Origin: Anaerolineales bacterium
GTDB taxonomy: Bacteria; Chloroflexota; Anaerolineae; Anaerolineales; UBA4823
Length of the DNA stretch: 64,000 nucleotides
Reading direction: 5' to 3'
Assembly: GCA_016929095.1 (NCBI GenBank)
Contig: JAFGJM010000038.1
Coordinates: 1 to 64,000 of the forward strand
Made by a program: the position numbers and the translations under genes
Notes under the pieces: model-generated
What the model saw: the letters and a program-made list of their open reading frames with translations, nothing else
The model's database searches: none
What the model was told of the DNA's origin: nothing
Part shown: piece after piece, positions 41,364-51,312 of the stretch
Layout: each line of letters opens with the position of its first letter
Position numbering within the stretch: position 1 is the first letter of the stretch

Positions 41364-43121
41364 CTAATCCTCTTCCCGGCTTGCCTGGATGGCTAAATCG
41401 ATAAACACAGCCGAGGTCCATCCAAACATATTAACAGCCTTCGCCGGAGGAATACCCGTCTCGGCTCCATAATACTCGTAAATATCCTTTTGGCTTAGAA
41501 TCATCTCAAGCGTGCGGTCACGCAGCTCTTTGGCCAGAGTGTTTTCGCCGTTTATTTTTAAAGCTTCTATGAAGAAATAATTGATATTTGCCCAAACTGG
41601 CCCTCGCCACATGGTATCCGGATCGTAATGTGGGTCGTTGCGCGCTACGGTTGGTAATACATAAGGTCCCCAAAACATCTCCGGATCTTTTAGGTGCGAA
41701 ATCAAACGATTGTTGATTTCTTCGGGTAACTGCCCCGTCCATAGTGGGTAGAGGTTGAAAGGCGTAACTACACGTACCGGTTGGTGGTCTTTAAGCACCC
41801 AGAAAAGCCCCGCATCGGCATCCCAAAAATGTGTGATCATTCTTGTCACTATGGCTGTTGCACGTCGTTTCCACATTGCCGCTTCCGCATCCATTTGAAT
41901 TATCTCGGCGATTTTAGCGAGTGACATTATTTGTATGCAAAGGTAAGTATTCAACTCCGGCGATTCAACCGGCATGCCCTCATCCCACAAGGGGCTGTCA
42001 TCTAACCCGGATGAATAGGGGTGGTTATATTGAACAAGCCCATCGCCGTCATCATCATTCATCGATACCCACCAGGCATTCAGACGTACAAGCGGCACAT
42101 AGATTTCGCGTAAAAAATCAATGTTCGGGTCGGTTTCGTGAAGTTTGAGAGCTGCCCAGGCCAGGATAGGTGGTTTTGTGACTTCCCCGCTGATTGGGTG
42201 ATCAATTGTAGAAACAATACCTTCATCGTAAATGACATCTGGCAGCATACCATTCGGTAACTGATGCGCCAATATCGAACGAATCTGATTACGCGCCAAT
42301 TCGGCGTCTACATAACGGTATGCCAGCGCATGCATGGCGTTGTCCCATAACCATAATCCAACATATCCCAATTTCGAGGGCGTCATGGCTTCGTAGATCA
42401 CGTTTCCTTGCGGGCTGATCAGATTGTTTGCCATGACCCACCACGCATAAGCATATGTGCGCACGTATTTTCGATTCACGTCAGGAATCTGATCGAACCA
42501 GGAAAGCCAGCGTTTTTTAGCAGCCTGACGCAGGTCGGAAAACTTGCACAATGGGGAAACGACCCGGTCTGCATGGTAAATGCCAATCGTGGTCGTGCAA
42601 TCCGGCTCAGCGCTGACTATAAATTCCACCTCATAGCCGCCTTCAACTGGGTTAATCTGGTTACGTACCACCTCACCGGTGGTGTTATAGATCAAATTGC
42701 GCACCGACATAAACTTTCCCCCTTGTTCTGTAATGCGCCAATATTGAGGAAACACATGAAATCTGAAACCACATATTTTCCCGGCAGGGAGTGAAAAAGC
42801 GATAGTTTGTTCGTCTTGAAAAACAAGTTCAAAATCTCCTAACCGGGTATGGATTTGTAAACAATGCGGACTGCTGGTCACCGTGAATTCTAATTCATGG
42901 CTCTCCGCGTCAATTAAACAAAGATCCTGAATAAACGGAGCCCGATTTAAATAAGCTTCTATGTTTGGTTCGAGTTGCGTGAGACGTTCAGCCAGTTTGA
43001 TGTATAGCCGGCTCAAATTCGAGTACCTAAAGACAAGCAAGCGGGAACCGCGCTCGCTGAATGGTACTTGCGAAGTATCGATGTGGTTATGCAAAATATT
43101 AAGATAATCATCCCCATTCAT
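41364..43121 (-). CDS. GH63-like (alpha/alpha)6 glycoside hydrolase
   Basis: This 585-residue protein has the (alpha/alpha)6-barrel architecture of GH63 and related trehalase or glucosidase families. GYVGLWLWDNAMHALAYRY near 254-272 carries the acidic residue D262, probably the general acid or substrate-binding aspartate. SGLDDSPLWDEG near 359-370 and MWRGPVWANINYFF near 516-529 are the other conserved barrel parts. The N-terminal 210 residues form a beta-sandwich domain as in such enzymes. It has no signal peptide, so it acts in the cytoplasm. The substrate may be trehalose, glucosylglycerate or a related glucoside made by the operon. It is the first gene of the operon. Confidence 0.82.
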   Translation of the reverse strand: MNGDDYLNILHNHIDTSQVPFSERGSRLLVFRYSNLSRLYIKLAERLTQLEPNIEAYLNRAPFIQDLCLIDAESHELEFTVTSSPHCLQIHTRLGDFELVFQDEQTIAFSLPAGKICGFRFHVFPQYWRITEQGGKFMSVRNLIYNTTGEVVRNQINPVEGGYEVEFIVSAEPDCTTTIGIYHADRVVSPLCKFSDLRQAAKKRWLSWFDQIPDVNRKYVRTYAYAWWVMANNLISPQGNVIYEAMTPSKLGYVGLWLWDNAMHALAYRYVDAELARNQIRSILAHQLPNGMLPDVIYDEGIVSTIDHPISGEVTKPPILAWAALKLHETDPNIDFLREIYVPLVRLNAWWVSMNDDDGDGLVQYNHPYSSGLDDSPLWDEGMPVESPELNTYLCIQIMSLAKIAEIIQMDAEAAMWKRRATAIVTRMITHFWDADAGLFWVLKDHQPVRVVTPFNLYPLWTGQLPEEINNRLISHLKDPEMFWGPYVLPTVARNDPHYDPDTMWRGPVWANINYFFIEALKINGENTLAKELRDRTLEMILSQKDIYEYYGAETGIPPAKAVNMFGWTSAVFIDLAIQASREED

Positions 43122-43396
43122 AAGCCTATGAATTTCTCCATTATGTCGATTTTCTTCAAATGCATCGAATCCTTCAGCATTGATAAAAAATAGTCTACCT
43201 TATCCCAAAAGGGATGTCAAATTGACGTCCTTGTAACACCGAAAACGGTTCCGGTAAGCCCTTTTACATGGTCGCCAGCCTGCAAACATAGCGTATCGTT
43301 GTGGAAAAGCGAACCACTGTACGCAACCTGACAGCCGCCAGGGATAATCTGACACAAATGTTTGCTTATCTCAAAAATTTATTTATTTTATGAGTC

Positions 43397-44569
43397 TCAA
43401 GAAGCATATCGCAATATGGCTGCAACACATTCACCGCCAGGCATTTCTTCGAGGGGAAAGGCATAAACTTTACCCGAGTTAACCAATGTTTCCTCAACGG
43501 CAAAATCCAGTAAATCTCGATTCTCGGGATTAGGATCAGGTTCAATAACGACCGCATCATGATGGGTGTCGTATCTTCCCCACTTTTGTAAACCCAGGGA
43601 AACCATTAATGTTTCAACCTGACCGTGCCTGGCCTTTTTCACAACCGTTTCCAGATCGTTCGATGCTAACAGGCTTTTTTGACTATGCAACAATTCGAAT
43701 TTTTCTCGGGCTTGTTCCTTGTTTTTGGTGAAAATTGGTTCCACTAACTCCCAGGTGCTTTGTTGCAAATCCTTCTCGCTTACCTGTTCCGGATTCCCTT
43801 CCAGCCCCTCGTCCAGCAATCCGGCATATGTATTCGCCTGATGATAAATGGGCAGCAGGTAATCCACGCCGACTAAAACCATTGGAATAGTCTGGTCATC
43901 AAGCAGGCTAATTATTCCTTTATCCACACTTTGAAAGTAACGAAGGATATCCACTTTCTTTCTTTCATCAGATTTTGCTCCGTGTCCGTGAAATACAGAC
44001 CGGCGCAACCCTTCTCTGCCTGAACTGCTGACGCTGGTTCTAAATCCCAAATGCTTCTCCGGATCATTCATCCATAACGCCTCTTGCATATTGGTGGGAA
44101 CACCTTCCAGATCGACTGTATCGATAGTATCTCTAGTGCCCAACATGAGGCGTATTTCATTCATGCTGATCGCTAAAATATAATATTGCCCATCACCGCT
44201 AAGCAAAGGAAGCAGCGGTTTTACGTGGAAAAATTTTGATACCAAGACAAAGTCATCAAACCTGGCTGGCAACCGATAGGTTCGGAAAAAGTTAGCGGTC
44301 AGGAAAATCGCCAACCCGTCACTCTGATGGTCCCAGAAATGGCGATTGAGTTGTAATTTCTCGATGGGTTGCATCAGCTCCTGAACATCCGGCATGCGTA
44401 ACCCATACATGAGCAGCATATCCTGCGCCTGGGTCACGAGGTTCTTAAGCCTGATGGGATCCTGCTGCTGCGCCTTCCCGAAACGATGGGTAGGCATGTA
44501 CAAAGAGATACACCAATCCCCTGATATCTCCATAAGAGACATGATGTCTTTTCTTTTTAGAATATCCAT
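43397..44569 (-). CDS. baeRF-family (bacterial eRF1-like) protein
   Basis: This 390-residue protein resembles the bacterial eRF1-like (baeRF) proteins, predicted relatives of archaeal release factor and ribosome-associated proteins. SGDWCISLYMPTHRFGKAQQ near 15-34 is the conserved N-terminal pattern, and LGLQKWGRYDTHHDAVVIEP near 331-350 lies in the C-terminal domain. I chose ATG 44567-44569, which has AAGGAG nine bases upstream; the frame extends into the YihY gene. It lies 15 bp after YihY and may share its transcript. The family's biochemical role is unproven, though a translation-stress function has been proposed by comparative genomics. Confidence 0.78.
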   Translation of the reverse strand: MDILKRKDIMSLMEISGDWCISLYMPTHRFGKAQQQDPIRLKNLVTQAQDMLLMYGLRMPDVQELMQPIEKLQLNRHFWDHQSDGLAIFLTANFFRTYRLPARFDDFVLVSKFFHVKPLLPLLSGDGQYYILAISMNEIRLMLGTRDTIDTVDLEGVPTNMQEALWMNDPEKHLGFRTSVSSSGREGLRRSVFHGHGAKSDERKKVDILRYFQSVDKGIISLLDDQTIPMVLVGVDYLLPIYHQANTYAGLLDEGLEGNPEQVSEKDLQQSTWELVEPIFTKNKEQAREKFELLHSQKSLLASNDLETVVKKARHGQVETLMVSLGLQKWGRYDTHHDAVVIEPDPNPENRDLLDFAVEETLVNSGKVYAFPLEEMPGGECVAAILRYAS

Positions 44570-44583
44570 TAGAACACTCCTTT

Positions 44584-45474
44584 CTATGGTTTTAATGGAT
44601 TTTGTTTTTCTCGGCGGTCTATCGCCGCTGCGAGATGGGCTCCGAATAAGGTGATATTCGATAGGATATAGATTAGAAAAAGCAAAGCCACAATGGCGCC
44701 CAACGAGCCATAGACCAACTGGTAGCGCCCCAAGCCGCTTCTCAAATACCAGGAAAAACCCCACAAGGCAACTTCCCAGGCAACCGAAGCGACCAATGCC
44801 CCCCAAAAAGTGGCTTTAAGATGTACATCTTTTGTAGGTATCCAACGGTAAAGCGCCAGGAAAAGGAAAAAAATGATTATCATCGATCCAATTGTGGAAA
44901 GAACCCTCCACAAATTTTGGCTTACGGATAATCCATTTCCATTTTCCTTGAGAAACAATTCTGTAACGCCGATTGCACCGAATGAAAGGATAAGAAATAT
45001 GCTTATCCCTATCGTAATTCCAATTCCAATCAATCGTATTTCTAAAAAATTTCGCCGGGATGCCTTTGGCCATGCCAGGGAGATATTGTTCGCCAGATTT
45101 GAAAACATGCCGGAAGCAGACCAAAGCAACATTAACAAACCCAGGATTCCAACAGTGCCGCGAGCATCCAGCATTTGATCAAGGTTTTCGCTGATCAACT
45201 CTGATGATACAGGGATAGCCGCCTGGATGAATTGAGTCAATTCGCGATATAACATTGGGCCGTCCAGAAAGAAACTTCCAATGGCGATGATGACCAGAAA
45301 AAGAGGAAAAAGAGAAAAAATCGTGTAATACGCTAAAGCAGCTGCCGCTTGAGAAGCTCGAGCCCGCCCATATGTCATGATCGTATTCTTTAGAATATCA
45401 AGATGCCCTTTAAAGAATTGGTTTACATATCGATATATATCTTTTATTATAGTCATCATGTTGGCTGTATACAT
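44584..45474 (-). CDS. YihY/BrkB-family inner membrane protein
   Basis: This 296-residue protein of the YihY/virulence factor BrkB family has about six predicted membrane segments. ARASQAAAALAYYTIFSLFP near residues 37-56 is the family signature, as is GASVAWEVALWGFSWYL near 228-245. The family was once called RNase BN by error; its real role is unclear, but it is linked to membrane stress. The gene starts at ATG 45474 without a strong ribosome site; an in-frame ATG at 45459 is possible. It precedes the baeRF gene by 15 bp, so a common transcript is likely. Confidence 0.9.
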   Translation of the reverse strand: MYTANMMTIIKDIYRYVNQFFKGHLDILKNTIMTYGRARASQAAAALAYYTIFSLFPLFLVIIAIGSFFLDGPMLYRELTQFIQAAIPVSSELISENLDQMLDARGTVGILGLLMLLWSASGMFSNLANNISLAWPKASRRNFLEIRLIGIGITIGISIFLILSFGAIGVTELFLKENGNGLSVSQNLWRVLSTIGSMIIIFFLFLALYRWIPTKDVHLKATFWGALVASVAWEVALWGFSWYLRSGLGRYQLVYGSLGAIVALLFLIYILSNITLFGAHLAAAIDRREKQNPLKP

Positions 45475-45697
45475 GACTCACTTATCTTTTACTTTTTTAT
45501 AAGTCGATGATCCTGCCGCCTTCAACACCCACTGCGATGAATCCACTCCAATAGAAAAACTTTAGATGGATCTTTATGCAATTGTATTGGGTAAGTCGGA
45601 GCTTGTTTCCATGAATTGCCCCGATCATTGAAATAATTTTACAGTTATATTCTTGTCACCTCCATTATAAAGCATGAGGATATCAGGAAAAGTTTTA

Positions 45698-46426
45698 TCA
45701 GGTTTTCTTATACAGGTTCCACAAAGCCTTTAAAACCTGCTCGAGCCTGCTCCCTAAAACCTCACCGCCCGTTGTGGTTACATCGTCTGAATTATCCAGC
45801 ACAACATATGGTATTCGAAAACCTTTTATCGTCAAATAATACGGGTCCTCGCGGCTGATTTCGTCCCAATCCGTTTCCTTGTATAGATGTTCCATTTTTG
45901 ATTTTGGCAAAGAATGTTCCAAAATACTGTCGGGTCTATCAGGGTTGAAGCGTTTGCGATTTTTCCGCAAGGATTCTTCCCAGCTAACATCGATATATAG
46001 AATTGCCAGTTTATCGAGGATTTTAGGCGATAAATGTGAAAACGCCGATCGATACCCGCCATGTTCCTTGCCGCGTGAGAATTCGATCATGGTTGTAATT
46101 GTTACCGTGTAAGCAGGGTTATCGCGCTGTTTCTTCTCGTATTCCAATCCAATACGTTCGATCAATAAATTCCAAAAATGCTGCCCGAGGAAATATCCTG
46201 CCTGGTCTGTATGCAGTCTTGGATGCCCCATCTTCTCAAGAAGTGTATCTTCCTCGAACCATGTCCATAACATGGGAAAATCGTCGATCTCTTCGAATTG
46301 GCCTATATGAAAACGATTTATACGCTCATGCAATGGTGTTTTTTTAAGGAAGTCGATGACCTCGGATTTCCCGGCAGCCGGCCTGGCTACTAACAGAATG
46401 ATATCGAAAATCTTTTTTTCTTCCAT
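45698..46426 (-). CDS. P-loop NTPase/kinase-like protein
   Basis: This 242-residue protein has a Walker A loop near the N-terminus (ARPAAGKS at 14-21, with alanine where the first glycine usually stands). The later sequence, including TVTITTMIEFSRG near 107-119 and KLAILYIDVSWEESLRKNRKRF near 137-158, fits the Walker B strand and the arginine-rich lid of small-molecule kinases. It lacks a recognisable family name; kinases of the AAA_33/adenylate-kinase-like group are the closest. It sits alone between YihY and MscS on the same strand. Function unknown. Confidence 0.7.
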   Translation of the reverse strand: MEEKKIFDIILLVARPAAGKSEVIDFLKKTPLHERINRFHIGQFEEIDDFPMLWTWFEEDTLLEKMGHPRLHTDQAGYFLGQHFWNLLIERIGLEYEKKQRDNPAYTVTITTMIEFSRGKEHGGYRSAFSHLSPKILDKLAILYIDVSWEESLRKNRKRFNPDRPDSILEHSLPKSKMEHLYKETDWDEISREDPYYLTIKGFRIPYVVLDNSDDVTTTGGEVLGSRLEQVLKALWNLYKKT

Positions 46427-46533
46427 TTTATATGTCCATTGTCTTTATAAAATATCGAACACTTGACTATTTATTCGATTTCACCACCACTTTATCAGAG
46501 TCTGATGATTGAAAATCATATCGAAACATGTTC

Positions 46534-48027
46534 TCACTCACCCTCCGAATCACTCTGTTTTAATAAATTACCGCCCTCCTTCGGTATCCGGGCGCGGCGC
46601 GCTTGCTCTTGAATTTCTTCCGCTTCACTACCCAGCTCTGTTTCGATAGATTCGGGACTTTTCTCTTCAATCCCATGGGGTTTTCCAGGTTCGGATGGCA
46701 ATGTGGCTCGTTTCAACGCTTGTTCAGATTTTATCCATTGCACGGGAATACCCTCGGGAAAGATCACTTCTCTGGCATCGTCTGGCATGGAAATCTCTGC
46801 CTCCTGGAAGGCTTGTTTTATCTGATTCATAACAGAGGATTTCACTTTAATTAAGCTGTTCTGTTTGCCATCCAGCCAAAAGAACACATGCAAGTTTACG
46901 GTAGCGCTTCCCAGGTTGTCGACCATAACCAATGGTTCCGGCTCCTTCAATACATTTGGGTGGTCTTCCAAAACCTTCAAGGCAATTTTCTGCGCCTGAG
47001 AAACCGATGTGTCATATCCAATGCCAATGATGAAATCTGTCCGGCGGTTTGGATTGCTCGAATAATTAAAAACGTTACTTTTGTAGACTGTGGCATTGGG
47101 AATCTGCACGATGGTTCCATCTAAGGTCATAAGTACTGTCACGCGAATAGTTAATGCCTGCACGTACCCTAATATACCGTCGATTTCGACCAGATCATTG
47201 GTTTGAAATGGGTCTTGCAAGCTTAGAAATATGCTTGCCAGAAAATTCTCGGTGATATCACGAAAAGCAATACCCACGACCAGACCCAAAAGCCCCGTGC
47301 CGCCAACCACTGCCGTGGCTGCATTGGTTAAACCTGCTACCTGCAAAATGACGTAAAAACCAATCAATAGAATGATGATGCCAAGCGTATATGCCGCCAC
47401 ATTACTGAGTAATGGGTTATCAAGATGGCGATGTAAGGATTCGCGAGCAGCATTCATGCTGATGCGCATGATGATCCATGTCACCAATAAAATAAGCAGG
47501 CTGAGAATGATCAAGGGTATGGCGCGTATCAGATTGACCCAAAAATCCTTGATTTCGGTGAGAGCGGGTTGAAAATCCCACATGGAAGGCTGAATCAACT
47601 CGATTGAATTAACCACGGCAACTACATCCTGTGTATTTTTAGCTAATTCCTCAGCCCAATTTTTGTAATCCTCCTTTTTTGTTTGCCCCTTAAGAAATAC
47701 GATACCCTCTTTTACTTCCACCTCAGGATTAACAAACCACCCGGTTGATTCAAGGATCCTTGCTAAGCGTTGGCTGATCTCATCATCGCGGGCAGCAGGG
47801 ACAACATTTACTTCATTGGGCGCTTGGATGGGTCCATTCTCTTCTTCAGGAGCTGGCGTTGTATCCGAGCCGCTCTGAGCCAATGCCGGTGAGGGAAACG
47901 CCATACAACCAATGAAAAATAAAAGGAAAAGTAAACCAGTGAGATTGATGAATTGTCGATGGTAGTCAGGAACCTTTAGGGTGTTATTTTTTTGTTTGAT
48001 TATCGATAAAGCCCAAATTCGATACAT
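46534..48027 (-). CDS. mscS: MscS-family mechanosensitive channel with N-terminal BON-like domain
   Basis: This 497-residue protein has a signal peptide, a periplasmic domain (about 80-150) with BON-like ILESTGWFVNPEVEVKEGIVF, and three to four membrane helices (about 175-300). The MscS pore-like segment GTGLLGLVVGIAFRDITENF and the beta-rich cytoplasmic domain (VEIDGILGYVQALTIRVTVL) follow. It releases solutes during hypo-osmotic shock, complementing the trehalose operon nearby. I chose ATG 48025-48027 with AAGGAG upstream; the frame opens at 48084. The C-terminal tail (about 435-497) is long and charged. The channel and the trehalose genes suggest a region devoted to osmotic balance. Confidence 0.92.
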   Translation of the reverse strand: MYRIWALSIIKQKNNTLKVPDYHRQFINLTGLLFLLFFIGCMAFPSPALAQSGSDTTPAPEEENGPIQAPNEVNVVPAARDDEISQRLARILESTGWFVNPEVEVKEGIVFLKGQTKKEDYKNWAEELAKNTQDVVAVVNSIELIQPSMWDFQPALTEIKDFWVNLIRAIPLIILSLLILLVTWIIMRISMNAARESLHRHLDNPLLSNVAAYTLGIIILLIGFYVILQVAGLTNAATAVVGGTGLLGLVVGIAFRDITENFLASIFLSLQDPFQTNDLVEIDGILGYVQALTIRVTVLMTLDGTIVQIPNATVYKSNVFNYSSNPNRRTDFIIGIGYDTSVSQAQKIALKVLEDHPNVLKEPEPLVMVDNLGSATVNLHVFFWLDGKQNSLIKVKSSVMNQIKQAFQEAEISMPDDAREVIFPEGIPVQWIKSEQALKRATLPSEPGKPHGIEEKSPESIETELGSEAEEIQEQARRARIPKEGGNLLKQSDSEGE

Positions 48028-48239
48028 GTTATCTCCTTTCCTGTACTGTGCATCGCACGCTTCAGATAAAATCGAATAGATCATAATTCCTTTCGATTTC
48101 TTGTTCCAATATAAGCATTATATTGTATATTATTATTATTCGATTTATGCATATCACATTAAATTACTGAATCACACGGCAAAAAATTAATGATATAAAT
48201 AATTGTTTATCTAAGCATGCAAATTTGATTGTTTTTAGA

Positions 48240-48590
48240 GGTAACACGACCGGCTATATTCCGGCTGCAATGTATCGCTAATATCCTCAGGGAACATATC
48301 CGCGAGGTAGATTTGCCGGCGTGTCTGGGGGGGAGGAATTTGGCATTCTATTGCCGAATACAAAACTCTCCGATGCAGCCAAATTGGCTGAGCGATTAAG
48401 AAAAGCGGTGGAAGAAAAAACCTGCCTAATCGATCATAAACAGGTTTCACTCACCGCGAGTTTTGGTATTGCTGCTTATACACCGGACATGAAAGATCTG
48501 GATGATCTTTTCCGCGCCTCCGACACAGCGATGTACCAGGCGAAGAAAGAGGGGCGAAACCGGGTTGTTACAATTGAAAAAGTTGAGTAA
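48240..48590 (+). pseudogene. Decayed diguanylate cyclase (GGDEF) gene fragment
   Basis: From 48321 the frame encodes GGEEFGILLPNT and continues to a normal GGDEF C-terminus (LTASFGIAAYTPD, DTAMYQAKKEGRNRV). Upstream, in the frame shifted by one base, the DNA encodes CIANILREHIREVDLPACL, which is the correct preceding part, including the inhibitory RxxD site (REVD). The two frames meet at a run of seven G at 48327-48333; one extra G would restore the reading frame. Further upstream the domain degenerates and no sensor domain or start is present. The c-di-GMP enzyme is therefore probably dead, or the G run is a sequencing or phase-variation artefact. Confidence 0.8.
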
Positions 48591-48662
48591 GCATTACACA
48601 CTTTACTGATACGCAGGATCAAAATTAAGCAAGTTTCTCTCTCATGACTGCTGCCATGCGCG

Positions 48663-49601
48663 TTATAAAAAGAGCCTTTTTGCAACAAATACACTCAAAT
48701 AAACAAAAACGCTTATCATCGCTGCAACTTTCACCACACGCATTGCCCGCCCAATATCCGGCGCAGAAGGTAATTCAGAATCATTCCCTAAAGAATAATA
48801 TCCCGGTTTCTCTAATAATACTTGTAGGGCGCCCGCTGCCGCAGACATAGTCCAACCTGCATTGGGACTGCTGGTTCGATTATGCTGGCTGACCATCACA
48901 CTCCAGGCAGCTTTCACATCCATTCGCAGTAAGGCGGCAGAAACCGTGATGATCACTCCCGCCAGGCGTGCTGGCAACCAGTTTAATAAATCGTCCACCC
49001 TGGCAGCACACTTACCGAAATATTCGAATTGCGGGGTGTGATAACCTACCATTGCATCTGCCGTATTCACAAACCGGTAAAACCAAACGGCAGGTAAACC
49101 GCCAATCGAAAAAAACAGCAAGGGAGCAAAAAAACTATCCGTAAAATTTTCGGATAATGACTCGATCACAGCCGACGCCACCTGGGGCATGGTTAATTGA
49201 CCGGTATCCCGGCTGACCAGATACCATCCCACCAGACGCCGCGCTTCAAGTATGTCCTCATTGATCAAGGCTTGTTGAACCTCCCTTCCCGCTCTTAATA
49301 AACCGCGACACGCAAACATCGGTTTTAACAAAACGCCAATCAGAATACCGGAGAGGAAATCCGGGAAGCTTTGTATCCCATGACTTACGAATAGAAAGGG
49401 GATTGAAAATAACAATTCACCGAGAAAGAGCATTCCGCTTCCGGTAAAGAATTGGAACATTGCGCTACCGCGATTGAGATGAACCGTCATCCAATGGATA
49501 AATCGTCCCATCCAGGCAACCGGGTGAAACCGATTAGGTAATTCTCCAAATAGAACATCCAAAATAAGGGCGGTCAATAATGCAATCAATGCCGTGGTCA
49601 T
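48663..49601 (-). CDS. cobD: Adenosylcobinamide-phosphate synthase
   Basis: This 312-residue membrane enzyme of the CobD/CbiB family attaches the aminopropanol arm to adenosylcobyric acid late in cobamide synthesis. DVLFGELPNRFHPVAWMG near residues 15-32 and DTADAMVGYHTPQFEYFGK-type residues (NTADAMVGY near 183-191) are the family signatures. Four or five membrane segments are predicted. The ATG 49599-49601 is preferred over the preceding TTG because of ribosome-site spacing. No other cob genes lie beside it, so the pathway must be encoded elsewhere or the substrate salvaged. It provides cobamide relevant to the MttB-family protein. Confidence 0.92.
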   Translation of the reverse strand: MTTALIALLTALILDVLFGELPNRFHPVAWMGRFIHWMTVHLNRGSAMFQFFTGSGMLFLGELLFSIPFLFVSHGIQSFPDFLSGILIGVLLKPMFACRGLLRAGREVQQALINEDILEARRLVGWYLVSRDTGQLTMPQVASAVIESLSENFTDSFFAPLLFFSIGGLPAVWFYRFVNTADAMVGYHTPQFEYFGKCAARVDDLLNWLPARLAGVIITVSAALLRMDVKAAWSVMVSQHNRTSSPNAGWTMSAAAGALQVLLEKPGYYSLGNDSELPSAPDIGRAMRVVKVAAMISVFVYLSVFVAKRLFL

Positions 49602-49710
49602 CAATTCCCCATTTCGATAATATTATTCAAGCCACCCATAAAACCCCGGTTCTCTGAAAATTGGAATCGCTGTAAGTAAAATGTATTTAGACGCGCTATC
49701 CATTTTAACC

Positions 49711-49750
49711 AAAAAAGGGCTTTCCCGTAATTCGAGAAAGCCCTTTTGTT
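49711..49750 (-). terminator. Terminator of the catalase gene
   Basis: A perfect 12-bp stem (49713-49724 with 49736-49747) lies just after the catalase stop. On the minus strand it is followed by a T-run. It would end transcription of the catalase message. Confidence 0.88.
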
Positions 49751-49759
49751 TCTTGAACT

Positions 49760-51220
49760 TTATTTCGGCACATTATCCAGCGGAATACCCAATGCAATAG
49801 CCACACCCTTGCCATAAGCCGGGTCAGCCTTTAAGCAATGGCTGATATGCTTGATTTTGATCTCTTGGGGTATATCCCCCATATGGCGGGCAGTGTTTTC
49901 GAAAAGTACCTGCTGTTGAGCCGGGCTCATCAGACGGAAAAGCATGCCAGGCTGGCTGTAGTAATCGTCATCGTCCTCACGGAAGTCCCAGTGGTCGGCA
50001 TCACCTTCCAATGCCAGGGGAGGTTCTGCAAATTCGGGCTGCTCCTGCCATTCGCCGTAGCTGTTAGGCTCATAGCCTAATGTGGCGCCAAAATTGCCGT
50101 CCACCCGCATTTGCCCATCGCGATGATAGCTATGGGCGGCATTGCGCGGCGCATTAACCGGGATGGAATGGTGATTAACTCCCAGGCGATAGCGCTGTGC
50201 GTCGCCGTATGAAAAGAGCCGTCCCTGCAGCATTTTATCCGGCGAAAAACCAATCCCGGGGACCACATTCGCGGGGTTGAAAGCGGATTGTTCCACATCG
50301 GCGAAATAGTTATCGGGATTGCGGTTGAGTTCCATCACCCCCACCTCGATCAATGGAAAATCCTTATGGAACCATACCTTGGTGAGATCGAAAGGATTGT
50401 AAGGCATTTTCTTAGCTTGCGCTTCAGTCATGACCTGGATAAAAAGCGTCCAACGCGGGAAGTCGCCGCGGTCAATCGCTTCTAAAAGGTCGCGTTGGTG
50501 ACTCTCTCGGTCCTTCCCCACCAATGCTTCTGCCTCGGCGTCCGTCAGATTTTTAATGCCTTGTTGGCAAACCCAATGGAATTTGACCCAATGGCGCACG
50601 CCCTTGGCATTGATCATACTAAAAGTGTGACTGCCAAATCCGTGCATATGCCGGTAGGAGATAGGAATACCGCGGTCGCTCATGGTAATGGTCACCTGAT
50701 GCAGCGCTTCTGGGAGAGAAGTCCAAAAATCCCAGTTGTTATGCGCACTGCGCAGGTTGGTGTGCGGATCGCGTTTAACCACGTGGTTCAGATCGGGGAA
50801 TTTAAGCGGGTCTCTCAAGAAAAAGACGGGGGTATTATTCCCCACCAGATCCCAGTTGCCTTCCTCCGTGTAAAACTTGACGGCAAAACCGCGGATGTCA
50901 CGTTCGGCGTCTGCCGCGCCGCGCTCCCCGGCGACCGTTGAGAAGCGCACAAATAATTCGGTTTTTTTGCCAATCTCAGAAAATATTTTCGCTCTGGTGT
51001 ATTTGGTGATATCGTGGGTGACAGTAAAGGTACCAAATGCCCCAGACCCCTTGGCATGCATACGCCGCTCCGGAATCACTTCCCGATCAAAGTGAGCCAG
51101 CTTTTCAAGGTACCAGACATCTTGCAGTAATTGAGGGCCGCGTTTGCCGGCAGTAAGTATGTTCTGATTGTCGGGCACTGGCGCCCCTGCTACAGTGGTC
51201 AACTTTTTTTTAGCTTTCAT
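49760..51220 (-). CDS. katA: Monofunctional heme catalase
   Basis: This 486-residue clade 3-type catalase degrades hydrogen peroxide. The catalytic histidine is in [12 protein letters not shown], the catalytic asparagine in [14 protein letters not shown] and the proximal tyrosine in [14 protein letters not shown]. The N-terminus ([21 protein letters not shown]) and length match small-subunit catalases. A PerR-type box lies at 51277-51291, 57 bp upstream of the start, and the regulator gene is next, so peroxide-inducible control is likely. Its own terminator follows the stop. Confidence 0.95.
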   Translation of the reverse strand: MKAKKKLTTVAGAPVPDNQNILTAGKRGPQLLQDVWYLEKLAHFDREVIPERRMHAKGSGAFGTFTVTHDITKYTRAKIFSEIGKKTELFVRFSTVAGERGAADAERDIRGFAVKFYTEEGNWDLVGNNTPVFFLRDPLKFPDLNHVVKRDPHTNLRSAHNNWDFWTSLPEALHQVTITMSDRGIPISYRHMHGFGSHTFSMINAKGVRHWVKFHWVCQQGIKNLTDAEAEALVGKDRESHQRDLLEAIDRGDFPRWTLFIQVMTEAQAKKMPYNPFDLTKVWFHKDFPLIEVGVMELNRNPDNYFADVEQSAFNPANVVPGIGFSPDKMLQGRLFSYGDAQRYRLGVNHHSIPVNAPRNAAHSYHRDGQMRVDGNFGATLGYEPNSYGEWQEQPEFAEPPLALEGDADHWDFREDDDDYYSQPGMLFRLMSPAQQQVLFENTARHMGDIPQEIKIKHISHCLKADPAYGKGVAIALGIPLDNVPK

Positions 51221-51276
51221 TAGCCTCTTCCTTTCCTGGATATACCTGTTTTTTGATCACAAGAATTATTCTTTAT

Positions 51277-51291
51277 AGAGAATGATTATCG
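51277..51291. promoter_or_regulatory. PerR/Fur box upstream of katA
   Basis: AGAGAAT-G-ATTATCG matches the 7-1-7 Fur-family consensus TGATAAT-N-ATTATCA at 11 of 14 arm positions. It lies 57 bp upstream of the catalase start and 22 bp from the end of the regulator gene. Confidence 0.7.
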
Positions 51292-51312
51292 TTTGCAAGA
51301 AAAAAAATACCC

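Noticed and set aside
43217-43396. Open minus-strand frame after the baeRF gene (about 53 codons)
   Set aside because: It has no start with a ribosome site and no homology that I recognise. A stretch of this length without stops is expected by chance.
44873-44890. ATGATTATCATC resembling a Fur-box half-site
   Set aside because: It lies inside the YihY coding sequence, away from any start, and fits only one arm.
50495-50941. 148-codon open frame opposite catalase
   Set aside because: It lies inside the katA coding region on the other strand and reflects codon structure only.
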